Assembly: GCF_003797775.2 (NCBI RefSeq)
Contig: NZ_CP060725.1
Span: 1,488,001 to 1,552,000, forward strand
Source: Sphingopyxis sp. OPL5
Lineage (GTDB): Bacteria; Pseudomonadota; Alphaproteobacteria; Sphingomonadales; Sphingomonadaceae
Length of the DNA stretch: 64,000 bases
Direction of reading: 5' to 3'
Shown here: piece after piece, positions 1 to 9,710 of the stretch
How the letters are laid out: each line of letters begins with the position of its first letter
How positions within the stretch are numbered: the first letter of the stretch is position 1
Position numbers and translations under genes: made by a program
Notes under the pieces: model-generated
Told to the model about the DNA's origin: nothing
What the model saw: the letters and a program-made list of their open reading frames with translations, nothing else
The model's database searches: none

Positions 1-723
1 ACTCTCGGGCGCCTGCGTCCGCGCGATGAAGTCCGACGCCGCGACCGCCTGACGCGCATGCGCTTCCAGATTGCGCGTTTCGGCGACCCCCGACGCCTCG
101 CGCGAATTCATATGCGTGTTATAGATGTCGATCGGTCCCGGCACCCCGGGCAGGTGGACGCGCGCGAGCATGACGCCCTTGTTCGCGAGGCAATCGAGTC
201 CCGCACAGGCGCGCCGGCCAAAAGCGTCGGTCTCGGTCGCGACGATCGGGTAGCGCGACGCGATGGCGAGCCCGCCGCCGAGCAGGCGAAGGCCGACCTC
301 ACCCCTCAGCGGCTTCGCCGTCCCCGGCATCCGCCCGTTCGCGGCGGAGGGCGAATCGGTGCGCCGCGGGCCGGGCACGATCGCGGGATAGCCGCTCGCG
401 GCGACCGCACGCTTCGCGGCGGGGCTGAACATCTCCTGGAACAGCACGACGTCGGGCGCGGTGCCCGCCGCGTGCATCGCCGCCAGCCGCGACCCGATCT
501 CGGCCAGTTCGCGCGCGCGTCCCTTGCGCGCCGGCCAGCCCAGCCCTTCCAGATTATAGGTCAGCACCGACAGCGTCGCGGTCCGGCTTTCGCTCTCGGT
601 CCGGACCGGCATCGCGGGGGCCGCCGCGCAGGACATCATACGCAGCGGCGGCTTGGGGCCGCAGGCGGCGAGCAGCGATGCGCCGCACGCGATCAGGATC
701 ATCTGGGCATAACGGGGGGTCAT
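1..723 (-). CDS. Endonuclease/exonuclease/phosphatase-family lipoprotein (3' end missing)
   Basis: The minus-strand frame is open from an ATG at 723 to the left edge of the window, 241 codons, so the C-terminus is missing. The N-terminus is a lipoprotein signal peptide with lipobox LAAC (Cys21), so the protein is probably exported and lipid-anchored. The mature part has the order of blocks typical of the EEP (DNase I-like) fold: LSVLTYNLEGLG, then DVVLFQEMF with a likely metal-binding Glu, GGGLAIASRYPI, and DIYNTHMNS. The substrate cannot be told; nucleic acid, phospholipid or phosphoester are all possible in this family. The 3' half with the catalytic Asp/His pair lies outside the window. 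It is divergent from the phosphoribosyltransferase gene. Confidence 0.8.
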   Translation of the reverse strand, partial: MTPRYAQMILIACGASLLAACGPKPPLRMMSCAAAPAMPVRTESESRTATLSVLTYNLEGLGWPARKGRARELAEIGSRLAAMHAAGTAPDVVLFQEMFSPAAKRAVAASGYPAIVPGPRRTDSPSAANGRMPGTAKPLRGEVGLRLLGGGLAIASRYPIVATETDAFGRRACAGLDCLANKGVMLARVHLPGVPGPIDIYNTHMNSREASGVAETRNLEAHARQAVAASDFIARTQAPES

Positions 724-810
724 CGCACCAGCCCATATCGCCGCATCGCCGATCCGTCACCGGTTCCGAGACGGATTGGCGGCGCGGCGTGGCGGGGCTA
801 TGCCACGACC

Positions 811-1386
811 ATGACCACCGACAAGATTTTCCTCAGCGCCAACGACCTCCTCGCCGATTCGCTCCGGCTCGGCATGCAGGTCATCGACAGCGGCTTCCGC
901 CCGACACATCTCGTCGGCATCTGGCGCGGCGGGGCGCCGGTCGGCATCGCGGTGCAGGAACTGCTCGATTATCATGGCCAGCATTGCGACCATATCGCGA
1001 TCCGGACCTCCTCCTACCACGGCATCGACAAACAGGACGCCGAGGTCAAAGTCTTCGCGCTCGGCTATCTCATCGACACCCTCGACCCCGAGGACCGGCT
1101 GCTCATCATCGACGACGTCTTCGACAGCGGGCGCAGCATCCGCGCCTTCGTCGCCGAACTCAAGGCGCGCTGCCGTCACAACATGCCGCGCGACATCCGC
1201 ATCGCCACCGTCTATTATAAACCGCGCCGCAACGTCACCGATCTCCGCCCCGATTTCTTCGTCCATGAAACCGACCAGTGGCTGATCTTCCCGCACGAGA
1301 TCGACGGGCTGACGATCGAGGAAATCCGCCGCCACAAGCCCGAGGCGGCGATCATCCTGCGCGAGGAGGGAAACAGCAATGCCTGA
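811..1386 (+). CDS. Purine phosphoribosyltransferase (hypoxanthine type)
   Basis: A 191-residue type I phosphoribosyltransferase. The PRPP-binding loop is [11 protein letters not shown] at residues 99-109, with a second conserved block [12 protein letters not shown] near residue 34-45. The open frame extends far upstream, but the family alignment begins at MTTDKIFL, so the ATG at 811 was chosen. It overlaps the start of the adenine deaminase gene by 8 bases. The pair makes sense as purine salvage: the deaminase turns adenine into hypoxanthine and this enzyme would add PRPP to give IMP. Exact base preference (hypoxanthine, guanine or xanthine) is inferred from that context only. Probably cytosolic. 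Confidence 0.82.
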   Translation: MTTDKIFLSANDLLADSLRLGMQVIDSGFRPTHLVGIWRGGAPVGIAVQELLDYHGQHCDHIAIRTSSYHGIDKQDAEVKVFALGYLIDTLDPEDRLLIIDDVFDSGRSIRAFVAELKARCRHNMPRDIRIATVYYKPRRNVTDLRPDFFVHETDQWLIFPHEIDGLTIEEIRRHKPEAAIILREEGNSNA

Positions 1387-2401
1387 CGGTTTCACGTCCA
1401 GCGACCGCGCCGCCTTCATCGCCGGCTTGCCCAAGGCCGAACTCCACCTCCATGTCGAGGGCAGCCTCGAACCCGAACTGATGTTCACCCTCGCGCAGCG
1501 CAACGGCATCGCGATCCCCTTTGCCAGCGTCGACGAGGTCAGGGCGGCTTATGCCTTCTCGAACCTCCAGGATTTCCTCGACATCTATTATCAGGGCATG
1601 GGCGTGCTGATCGCCGAGCAGGATTTTTACGACCTCACCGCCGCCTATCTGGCGCGCGCGCATGCCGACAATGTCCGCCACGTCGAAATCTTCTTTGACC
1701 CGCAGGGCCATACCGAACGCGGTGTCGCCTTCGAAACCGTCATCGCCGGCATCACCCGCGCCCTCGACGATGCCCACGCACGGCATGGCATCACCTCGAA
1801 ACTCATCTTGTGCTTCCTCCGCCACCTCAGCGAAGTCGATGCAGAGGCGACCCTCGACGAAGCGCTGCCCTGGCTGGGCCGCATCGACGGTGTCGGCCTC
1901 GACAGCTCCGAAGTCGGCCACCCGCCCTCGAAGTTCGCGCGCGTCTTCGCCCGCGCCCGCGACCTCGGCCTGAAAATCGTCGCCCACGCCGGCGAGGAGG
2001 GACCGCCCGAATATGTCCATGAAGCGCTCGACATCCTCCAGGTCGACCGCATCGACCACGGCAACCGCAGCCTCGAAGACCCCGCGCTCGTCAACCGTCT
2101 CGCGGCCGAAGGCATCTGCCTCACCGTCTGCCCGCTCTCGAACCTCAAGCTCTGCGTCGTCGACGACCTCAGCGCCCACCCGCTCAGGGCGATGCTCGAT
2201 GCGGGGCTCGTCGCGACGGTGAACAGCGACGACCCCAGCTATTTCGGCGGCTATGTCGGCGCCAATTATCAGGCGGTCGCCGACGCGCTCGACCTGTCGA
2301 AGGACGATCTGGTCACCCTTGCGCGCAACAGCTTCACCGGCTCATTCCTGGAAGAGGCCGACAAAGCGAAGCACCTCGCCGCGATCGACGCCTGGGCCTA
2401 A
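1379..2401 (+). CDS. Adenine deaminase (type 2, adenosine deaminase superfamily)
   Basis: A 340-residue metal-dependent amidohydrolase with the adenosine deaminase pattern: HLHVEG (H23, H25 as metal ligands), [10 protein letters not shown] around residue 202, [11 protein letters not shown], and [11 protein letters not shown] with the metal-binding Asp pair. The segment [14 protein letters not shown] followed by [10 protein letters not shown] is what I associate with the adenine deaminase branch rather than true adenosine deaminases, so adenine to hypoxanthine plus ammonia is the favoured reaction. It overlaps the upstream phosphoribosyltransferase gene by 8 bases and is probably translated in coupling with it. 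An adenosine substrate remains possible. Confidence 0.8.
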   Translation: MPDGFTSSDRAAFIAGLPKAELHLHVEGSLEPELMFTLAQRNGIAIPFASVDEVRAAYAFSNLQDFLDIYYQGMGVLIAEQDFYDLTAAYLARAHADNVRHVEIFFDPQGHTERGVAFETVIAGITRALDDAHARHGITSKLILCFLRHLSEVDAEATLDEALPWLGRIDGVGLDSSEVGHPPSKFARVFARARDLGLKIVAHAGEEGPPEYVHEALDILQVDRIDHGNRSLEDPALVNRLAAEGICLTVCPLSNLKLCVVDDLSAHPLRAMLDAGLVATVNSDDPSYFGGYVGANYQAVADALDLSKDDLVTLARNSFTGSFLEEADKAKHLAAIDAWA

Positions 2402-2859
2402 GCGGCGGGCACCAGAAACTTCAATCCCTGCAGCCGGACGACCTCGCCGCCCTCACACACCGGCGCCGCGATCAGCCGCATCCAGCGCCGCGCACCAGTC
2501 GCGGGCGCGATCTCGGCGTCGAGGGTGAAGCCGCGCCGGTGCTGGATCGCATAGGCGCGCAGCGTTTCCATCGCCGCGCGCGATCCTTCGCAATAGAGCG
2601 CGACCGTCTCGGCGCGCGATACGCGCGCGCCGTCGGGCAGGCCGAAGATCGTATAGACCTCGCTCGACCAGCTCAGTCGGTTGTCGGCCAGTTCGCAGCT
2701 CCATTCGCCGGGTCTGGACATCCCCGCGGGCAAGCTTCGCCCGGCATCGGCGAAGACCAGCCCCGCGTCATAGTCGTGCAACTGCCCCAGCTCGAAGTGC
2801 CGCGCACGCTCGTAAAGCGGCCAGCTATGATGGATCGGCAGGGGATGGGTCTGTTGCAC
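2398..2859 (-). CDS. Single-PAS-domain protein
   Basis: A small soluble protein of 153 residues. Residues about 45-150 look like a PAS fold of the PAS_3 type: [23 protein letters not shown], then a basic [22 protein letters not shown] stretch (the WxR(L/V) strand) and a final strand ending near the C-terminus. No output domain is attached, so it may be a sensor adaptor working with an unlinked partner. The frame is open to a TTG at 2898, but a strong AGGAG lies five bases before the GTG at 2859, which I take as the start. Its 3' end overlaps the convergent adenine deaminase gene by four bases. It lies just downstream of mreB on the same strand. Confidence 0.65.
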   Translation of the reverse strand: MQQTHPLPIHHSWPLYERARHFELGQLHDYDAGLVFADAGRSLPAGMSRPGEWSCELADNRLSWSSEVYTIFGLPDGARVSRAETVALYCEGSRAAMETLRAYAIQHRRGFTLDAEIAPATGARRWMRLIAAPVCEGGEVVRLQGLKFLVPAA

Positions 2860-2936
2860 GTGCGCTCCTGAGGTTCGCTCCTTAACGCTAATCGCCAACG
2901 ACTAACAACAGGTGACCGACCTGCGCCCCTATGGGA

Positions 2937-4097
<1,161 letters not shown>

Positions 4098-4174
4098 TCA
4101 ACCGGAACGGTAGCCGGAACGGTGGTTAATCAGGGCCGAACGATATTACCGCGCCGGGCCGTGCCCGGATCGCG

Positions 4175-5722
4175 TCAGTGCGAGGCGCCCATCGACACCT
4201 GCTTGGGCAGCGGTGCGCACCAAACCGCGATCGCAGCGATGACAAACACCACCCCAGCGGCGAGGAACAGGTGCAGTACCCCGATCGTGCCCGCCTGCAC
4301 ATCGACCATCCGCTCGATCGCCGCGCGCGCCTGTTCGAGGCTCAGCCCGGCGCGCTGCAACTGATCCATCGCGCCGCCGGTGTCGTTCATATGGCTCACC
4401 AGTTCGGACCGCGCGACGCGGTTCTGGCTGTCCCACGCCGACGTCGCGATCGCCGTCCCCATCGCCCCCGACAAGGTACGCAGGAAACTCATCAGCCCGG
4501 CCGCCGACGTCTGCTTGTCAGGCGGCACGCTCGACAGCGCGAGTGCGGTCAGCCCGACGAAGAAAAAGGGCATGCCCATGCCCTGCAACAAATGCGGCAG
4601 CGCGAGCGTCCAATAGTCGACATCGGCGTTCCAGCTCGCGCGCAGGATCGACACGAACGCCATCCACATGATGCCGGCGCTGATCGAAATGCGAATGTCG
4701 ATCTTGCCGATCAGCCCCGCCGCCACCGGCGACAGCAAGACCGCGAACACCCCGATCCACGCGACGACATAGCCGGTCTCGGTCGCGGTATAGCCCGCCA
4801 CCTGCTGCAGCCACAGCGGGGTCAGCACGACCTGGGAAAAAAAGGCGCCAAACCCCAGCGAGATCGCGATCGTCGCGAAACTGAATCCCCGGAACCGAAA
4901 GACGCGCAGGTCGACGACCGGATTTTCGTCGGTCAGTTCCCAGATGACAAAAGCGGCGAACGCGATCGCGGCGACGATCGCCAGCGTCACGATCCATGTC
5001 GATCCGAACCAGTCATGCTCGCGCCCGGTGTCGAGCATCAACTGGAAGGCGCCGACCGACAGCACGAGTAGGATCAGCCCGACCGTGTCGATCCGCGCCT
5101 TGGCTTTTTCGGTTTCGAACGGCCGCAACAGGCTCCCGACCCCGAAGAAACAGAGCGCGACCACCGGCAGGTTGATGAAAAAGATCCACGGCCAGCTCCA
5201 ATTGTCGCTGATCAGCCCGCCGAGGATCGGCCCGAGGATCGGCGCCGTCGTCGTCGTCATCGCCCAGATCGCGAGGCCGATCCCTGCCTTCTCCTTGGGA
5301 AAGATACGCAGCAGCAAGATCTGCGACAGCGGCATCAGCGGACCGCCCGACAGCCCCTGCAGAATGCGGAAGACGATCAGTCCGTCGAGGGTCTGCGATA
5401 TACCGCAAAGGAAGGAGAAAATGCCGAAGCCGACGATCGAATAGAGGAACCAGCGCACCGTGCCGAAACGCATCGCGAGCCAGCCGGTCAGCGGCACACT
5501 GATCGCGTCGGCCACCGCATAGCTGGTGATGACCCACGTCCCCTGCGTCGGCGACACTGCCAGCCCGCCCGCGATATGCGGCACCGACACGTTGGCGATG
5601 GTGGTGTCGAGCACGACGACGAAATTGGCAAGCGCCAGCGCGAACGCCGCCGCGAACAGGCGCACGCCCGTCAGCGGCGCGGGTTCGTCGGACAGGATGG
5701 CGGTGGCGGCGGCGCTAGCCAC
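4175..5722 (-). CDS. emrB: DHA2-family multidrug efflux permease (EmrB-like)
   Basis: 515 residues with a pattern of about 14 hydrophobic segments, typical of the DHA2 branch of the major facilitator superfamily. Family signatures are visible: LDTTIANVSVPHIAGGL near residue 40, LQGLSGGPLMPLSQ, APILGPILGGLI, and WPWIFFINLPV. It would use proton motive force to move drugs or other toxic amphiphiles across the inner membrane to the EmrA-like adaptor. The start is a GTG at 5722. A 111-base palindromic repeat separates it from the upstream emrA-like gene, so part of its expression may depend on read-through of that structure. Regulation is probably by the divergent TetR protein. Confidence 0.88.
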   Translation of the reverse strand: MASAAATAILSDEPAPLTGVRLFAAAFALALANFVVVLDTTIANVSVPHIAGGLAVSPTQGTWVITSYAVADAISVPLTGWLAMRFGTVRWFLYSIVGFGIFSFLCGISQTLDGLIVFRILQGLSGGPLMPLSQILLLRIFPKEKAGIGLAIWAMTTTTAPILGPILGGLISDNWSWPWIFFINLPVVALCFFGVGSLLRPFETEKAKARIDTVGLILLVLSVGAFQLMLDTGREHDWFGSTWIVTLAIVAAIAFAAFVIWELTDENPVVDLRVFRFRGFSFATIAISLGFGAFFSQVVLTPLWLQQVAGYTATETGYVVAWIGVFAVLLSPVAAGLIGKIDIRISISAGIMWMAFVSILRASWNADVDYWTLALPHLLQGMGMPFFFVGLTALALSSVPPDKQTSAAGLMSFLRTLSGAMGTAIATSAWDSQNRVARSELVSHMNDTGGAMDQLQRAGLSLEQARAAIERMVDVQAGTIGVLHLFLAAGVVFVIAAIAVWCAPLPKQVSMGASH

Positions 5723-5738
5723 GGTTCATCCCCCAAAC

Positions 5739-5849
5739 TTCGTCATTGCGAGCGTAGCGGGCCGAAGGCGGCCGTAGGCCAACCAATCCAGAGCAGCCTT
5801 ACGCAGCCCCTGGATTGCCGCGTCGCCTTCGGCTCCTCGCAATGACGAA
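5739..5849. repeat. Dispersed palindromic repeat, family 1 (copy 1)
   Basis: The element is bounded by 14-base perfect inverted ends: TTCGTCATTGCGAG at 5739-5752 and its complement at 5836-5849. Inside is a second inverted pair, CAATCCAG and CTGGATTG. The same outer and inner motifs occur again at 32559-32640. Placed between emrA-like and emrB-like coding regions, it would form a long hairpin in the transcript. Confidence 0.85.
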
Positions 5850-5865
5850 ATTTTTGGAAGCATCG

Positions 5866-7017
5866 TTATTTGCCGCCGCGCGTGTCGATCGTCGCTTCCA
5901 TCGACAATCCGACGCGCAGCGGATGCGCCTGCAATTCCTTGGGGTCGAGCGCGATGCGCACCGGCAGGCGCTGCACCACCTTCACCCAATTGCCCGTCGC
6001 ATTCTGTGCCGGGATCAGCGAAAAGGCGGCGCCGGTGCCGCCCGCGATGCCGACGACCTTGCCGTGGAACACCACGTCGTCGCCGTAAAAGTCCGACACC
6101 AGTTCGACCGGCTGGCCCATGCGGATGTCCTTGAACTGGCTTTCCTTGTAGTTGGCGTCGACATAGGCGGTGGCAATCGGCACGATCGTCATGATCGGCG
6201 CGCCCGCGGCGATCCGCTGCCCAACCTGAACCTGCTTGTTCGTCACGATGCCGTCGACCGGCGCGCGGATCACCGTGCGCGCCAGGTCGAGCTCGGCCTT
6301 TTCGAGCCGCGCCTGCGCCGCCGCGACGTCGGGTGCACTGTCGATCGTCGTCCCGCGCGTCAGCGCCTCGGCCGCGCCGAGGTCGCCCGTTGCCGAGCCC
6401 TGCGTCGCCTGCGCCGAAGCGATTCCGGCCGATGCCAGGTCGCGCGCCGCCGTCGCCGACTGCAACGCGGCGCGTGCCGAGGTGATTTCCTCGCCTGACA
6501 CCGCGCCGGTGCCCGACAGGCTTTCGCGCCGCGCCAGTTCGGCGCGCGCCTTGTCGACCATCGCATTGGCATCGCGCAGCCGCGCCCGCGACTGGTTCAC
6601 ATCGGCGCCGCGTGCGACGACGCGCGCGCGCGCCGCATCGGCATTGGCGCCCGCCTGGCCGTAACGCTGCCGCGCCAGCCGCAGCGCCGCCTGTGCGTCG
6701 GCGACCGCCAGCTTGGCATCGCTATCGTCGAGGATGACGAGGATGTCGCCCTTCTTCACCGCCTGCGTGCCCGCGACGCGGACCTCCTGCACCGGCCCGG
6801 CGACGAGCGCGGTGACGACGGCGGAATCGGCGCCGACATAGGCATTGTCGGTATGCACCCGCCCCGCCTGCGTCAGGAAATACCACACCGCCCAGAGCAG
6901 TGCGACGCTGACCACGACGATCAGCAGGATGCGCAGGAATTTCCTACGTTTCGCGCCATTCGCCTCGGCGGTGGGGGAGGTTTCGGCGGGGATCGCAGCC
7001 GTATCGTCGGCCATCAT
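5866..7017 (-). CDS. emrA: HlyD/EmrA-type membrane fusion protein
   Basis: 383 residues. A basic N-terminus (KRRKFLR) is followed by one transmembrane helix at about residues 28-47, then the HTDNAYVGADSA start of the periplasmic barrel, a long Ala/Arg-rich coiled-coil hairpin (about residues 105-235), and the lipoyl-like half VIRAPVDGIVTNKQVQVGQRI. This is the periplasmic adaptor that links the EmrB-like permease to the outer-membrane channel. Its ATG overlaps the stop codon of the outer-membrane factor gene (ATGA), so the two are translationally coupled. The three genes form one operon read right to left. Confidence 0.92.
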   Translation of the reverse strand: MMADDTAAIPAETSPTAEANGAKRRKFLRILLIVVVSVALLWAVWYFLTQAGRVHTDNAYVGADSAVVTALVAGPVQEVRVAGTQAVKKGDILVILDDSDAKLAVADAQAALRLARQRYGQAGANADAARARVVARGADVNQSRARLRDANAMVDKARAELARRESLSGTGAVSGEEITSARAALQSATAARDLASAGIASAQATQGSATGDLGAAEALTRGTTIDSAPDVAAAQARLEKAELDLARTVIRAPVDGIVTNKQVQVGQRIAAGAPIMTIVPIATAYVDANYKESQFKDIRMGQPVELVSDFYGDDVVFHGKVVGIAGGTGAAFSLIPAQNATGNWVKVVQRLPVRIALDPKELQAHPLRVGLSMEATIDTRGGK

Positions 7018-8441
7018 CTGTCTCCTGTGGAAGTCTTGGCCCGATAACCGCCGCCCAGCGCGCGGATCAGGCTGATGTCTAGCGACAGCTGCCGCGCCTC
7101 GAGGTCGGCGACGCCGCGCGCCAGCGCGACCGCGCTGTCCTCGGCGGTCAGCGCGACGATCTGGTTCGACAGCCCGGCGCGATAGCGCAGCCCGGCGAGC
7201 TTCGACGCCTCTTCGGCCGCCGCCAGCGCCGCGCGCCGCTCGGTCAGTTGCCGCGCATTGGCCTCGCGGCTGCGCACGACGTCGGCGACATCGCGGAGCG
7301 CCGCGATCAGGCTCTTGTCGTAATTGGCGACCGCGACGTCATAGTCCGCCCGCGCGCCGCGATAGCGCCCCTGCAGGCGCCCGCTGTCGAAGATCGGCAG
7401 GCTCAGCGCGACCCCGCCATTGCCATATTCGGACCCCTTGTCGAACAGGTTCGACAGCCCGAGCGATTGCAGCCCGACGAGCGCCGAGAGGCTGATATTC
7501 GGATAGAAATCGGCGCGCGCGACATCGATGCGTTTCGCCGCCGCCTCGCCGCGCAGCCGCGCCGCGACGATGTCGGGGCGCCGCCCGATCAACGCGATTC
7601 CCGCATCGGCCGGCAATCCCGCCACGGGAACGGTCAGCACCGGCCTGGCGATCGCCAGCCCGCGATCAGGGCCTGCGCCGACCAGCGCCGCGATCCGGTT
7701 GCGCGTCAGCGCTATCGCCTCTTCGAGCGCGACGACATCGCCGCGCGCCGCCGCGGTGCGGCTCTCGGCCTGCCGCTGCCCCGCCAGATTTTCCAGCCCC
7801 GCCCGCGCGCGCTCCGCCGACAGCTCGGCGCTCGTCCCGCGCACCCGCACCGCCGCGTTGGCGACGTCGAGCGCGGCGAACTGCCCGGCGAGGTCGGCAT
7901 AGGCGCTTGCGATCCCGGTGGTCAGCATCAGCCGCGCCTGCGCCGCATCGACCCGCGCCGCCTCGACCTCCGAGGTCGCCGCCGCCAGCGCCGCGCGGTT
8001 TTTGCCCCACAGGTCGAGGTCGAAACCGAAGGTCGCGGCGATATGCCCCGTATCCTGAATCCCGTCGGGCACGAACTGCGGCGGAATGCCCAGATTCTTG
8101 CTCTGCTGGGTGCCGCCGGCGCTGCCCTCGACGCCAATGCGCGGGCCGAGCGCCGCGCCCGCCTGCTGCGCCAGCGCATCGGCGGCGCGCACCCGCGCCG
8201 CGGCGATCGCGACGTCGGGCGATCCGGCCAGCCCTTCGTCGATCAGCGCGGTCAGCTGCGCATCGCCGAACCCCTGCCACCAGCCCTCGACCGGCCACGC
8301 GCCCGCCGCATCGGCAAAGGAGGCGCTCGACGCCAGCGACTCGGGCGCGACGGGAACCGGCTTCGGCCCGACGTCGGGGGTCGCAACGCAGCCCGCGAGC
8401 AGGCCGAAAACAGCGGTGACAAGAATTATTCTGCGGGGCAT
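7014..8441 (-). CDS. Outer-membrane efflux lipoprotein (NodT/OprM type)
   Basis: 475 residues from the ATG at 8441; a TTG nine bases upstream is in frame but less likely. The signal peptide ends in a lipobox LAGC. The remainder shows two repeats of the TolC-like fold: long Ala-rich amphipathic helices, the DLWGKNRAALAAATSEVEAA segment typical of NodT proteins, and LSLPIFDSGRLQGRYRGARADYD in the second repeat. It is the trimeric exit duct for the EmrAB-like pump. It is the first gene of the efflux operon, and a palindrome directly before its start is the probable TetR operator. Confidence 0.92.
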   Translation of the reverse strand: MPRRIILVTAVFGLLAGCVATPDVGPKPVPVAPESLASSASFADAAGAWPVEGWWQGFGDAQLTALIDEGLAGSPDVAIAAARVRAADALAQQAGAALGPRIGVEGSAGGTQQSKNLGIPPQFVPDGIQDTGHIAATFGFDLDLWGKNRAALAAATSEVEAARVDAAQARLMLTTGIASAYADLAGQFAALDVANAAVRVRGTSAELSAERARAGLENLAGQRQAESRTAAARGDVVALEEAIALTRNRIAALVGAGPDRGLAIARPVLTVPVAGLPADAGIALIGRRPDIVAARLRGEAAAKRIDVARADFYPNISLSALVGLQSLGLSNLFDKGSEYGNGGVALSLPIFDSGRLQGRYRGARADYDVAVANYDKSLIAALRDVADVVRSREANARQLTERRAALAAAEEASKLAGLRYRAGLSNQIVALTAEDSAVALARGVADLEARQLSLDISLIRALGGGYRAKTSTGDR

Positions 8442-8451
8442 GGCATCCAAC

Positions 8452-8467
8452 GATACTAGCTGGTATC
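8452..8467. promoter_or_regulatory. Probable TetR operator in the divergent efflux promoter
   Basis: Imperfect 16-base palindrome GATACTAGCTGGTATC with seven of eight base pairs matching. It sits between the ATG of the outer-membrane factor gene and the start of the divergent TetR gene, where TetR-family repressors normally bind to control both transcripts. A related half-site (GATACCAG) occurs again at about 8509-8516. Binding is inferred. Confidence 0.55.
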
Positions 8468-8482
8468 ATGCGCCATTGAACT

Positions 8483-9145
8483 GTGGACGATAAGTTGTCA
8501 ATCGAAATGATACCAGACAGTACGACTACTTTGGACGATGCCGCTGCGGCGCGGCGCAAGGCCTTTGTCGACGCCGCGCGCGCGCTATTTTTGGCGAACG
8601 GCTATAGCGGCACCACCATGTCGTCGATCGCCGCCAAGGTCGGCGGGTCGAAGACGACGCTCTGGACCTATTTCCCGTCAAAGGAGGACCTGTTCGCGGC
8701 GGTGGTCGACGAAATCGTCGGCGAATATGGCACTGCGCTGCACGTCGACTTGCCGGTCGACCAGCCGGTGGTCGAGGTGCTGACGCGCTTCGGCAATGTG
8801 CTGATGGCGGCGCTGGTCACCACCCCGCTGCTGTCGTTGTTTCGCCTCGTCGTCGGCGAGGCCGAGCGCTTTCCGCATCTCGCCGAAACCTTTTACGAGC
8901 GCGGCCCGCGTCGCGGCAAGGCCCGCGCCGCCATCTGGGTCGCCGCCAAGATGGCGCGCGGCGAATTGCGCACGGGCGACCCGATGCAGGCGGTCCGCCA
9001 TTTCGCCGGGCTGTGCCAGTCGGGGATCTACCAGCACGCGGTGCTCGGCCTTCCCGAAGGCCGCGAAACCGACCGGATCGCCGCCGAAGTCGATGCGGCG
9101 GTCGACACCTTCTATCGCGCCTGGGGTCCCGAGCGCCGGGCCTGA
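8483..9145 (+). CDS. TetR-family transcriptional regulator
   Basis: 220 residues from a GTG at 8483; an in-frame ATG at 8507 is an alternative start, and neither has a good ribosome-binding site. The N-terminal helix-turn-helix is clear: AARALFLANGYSGTTMSSIAAKVGGSKTTLWTYF followed by SKEDLF. The C-terminal part is a helical ligand-binding and dimerisation domain of the AcrR/TetR_C type. It is divergent from the efflux operon, the standard arrangement for local repression that is relieved by a pump substrate. The start region overlaps the shared promoter, so it likely regulates itself. Confidence 0.88.
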   Translation: MDDKLSIEMIPDSTTTLDDAAAARRKAFVDAARALFLANGYSGTTMSSIAAKVGGSKTTLWTYFPSKEDLFAAVVDEIVGEYGTALHVDLPVDQPVVEVLTRFGNVLMAALVTTPLLSLFRLVVGEAERFPHLAETFYERGPRRGKARAAIWVAAKMARGELRTGDPMQAVRHFAGLCQSGIYQHAVLGLPEGRETDRIAAEVDAAVDTFYRAWGPERRA

Positions 9146-9148
9146 CCC

Positions 9149-9532
9149 CTATCGTCCGTGCAGCTTCGCCAGCGCGATCCCCGCCAGATTCTGCGCCCGA
9201 CCGACATGGCGGATGCGCGGCTTGGGGCCGTCGCCCACCAGCGCCCGAAAGGCCGCCAGATGGACCGCCGCACCGCCACGCGCGCGCACCGTCCCGTTCG
9301 CTTGCGCCACCACCCCCGCCGCATCGCCGAGCAATATGAAATCCTCCAGCCCCCGCGCCCGCGCCAGCCGCAGCCCCGCGATCAGCGCCAGCCATTCGGC
9401 GTCGAGGCTGCCGCCCCGCCCGACATCGCGCTCGATATGCGCGACCCCGCCGCACACGACGGCGATCTCGATCGTCCCCGGATTCGGCCGCGCCCCGCCG
9501 TCGAAATAGATTTTGATACGGGTCTTGGTCAT
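9149..9532 (-). CDS. RNase HI-like protein with an altered active site
   Basis: 127 residues from the ATG at 9532 (a GTG three codons upstream is also open). The RNase H fold is shown by YFDGGARPNPGTIEIAVV with the first catalytic Asp, GGSLDAEWLALIAGL with the Glu, and LLGDAAGVV with the second Asp. The last acidic residue, normally in an N-x-x-A-D block, is replaced: the sequence reads RAQNLAGIALA. The protein may therefore be weakened as a nuclease or act differently. It is convergent with the TetR gene and only a few bases separate their ends. Confidence 0.75.
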   Translation of the reverse strand: MTKTRIKIYFDGGARPNPGTIEIAVVCGGVAHIERDVGRGGSLDAEWLALIAGLRLARARGLEDFILLGDAAGVVAQANGTVRARGGAAVHLAAFRALVGDGPKPRIRHVGRAQNLAGIALAKLHGR

Positions 9533-9570
9533 AGCGCTCACTTACCGCAAAGCGGCGCCATCGAGAACCG

Positions 9571-9706
9571 ATCCTCCCTGTGCCGAAGGCATGGGGAGGG
9601 GGACCGCTCGCGAAGCGAGTGGTGGAGGGGCCAGCGACGTCGCGCCAACGCCCCTCCGTCAGCGCTTCGCGCTGCCACCTCCCCATCGCTGCGCGACAGG
9701 GAGGAT
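9571..9706. repeat. Dispersed palindromic repeat, family 2
   Basis: Bounded by 11-base perfect inverted ends ATCCTCCCTGT (9571-9581) and ACAGGGAGGAT (9696-9706). The interior holds further complementary blocks such as GGGGAGG with CCTCCCC and CGCTCGCGAAGCGAG as a small internal hairpin. It ends four bases from the TonB receptor stop codon, so it may end or stabilise that transcript. Confidence 0.8.
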
Positions 9707-9710
9707 TTCC

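Noticed and set aside
58..810. Upstream extension of the phosphoribosyltransferase frame
   Set aside because: The extra residues are Arg-rich antisense to the lipoprotein gene on the minus strand; homology starts at the ATG at 811.
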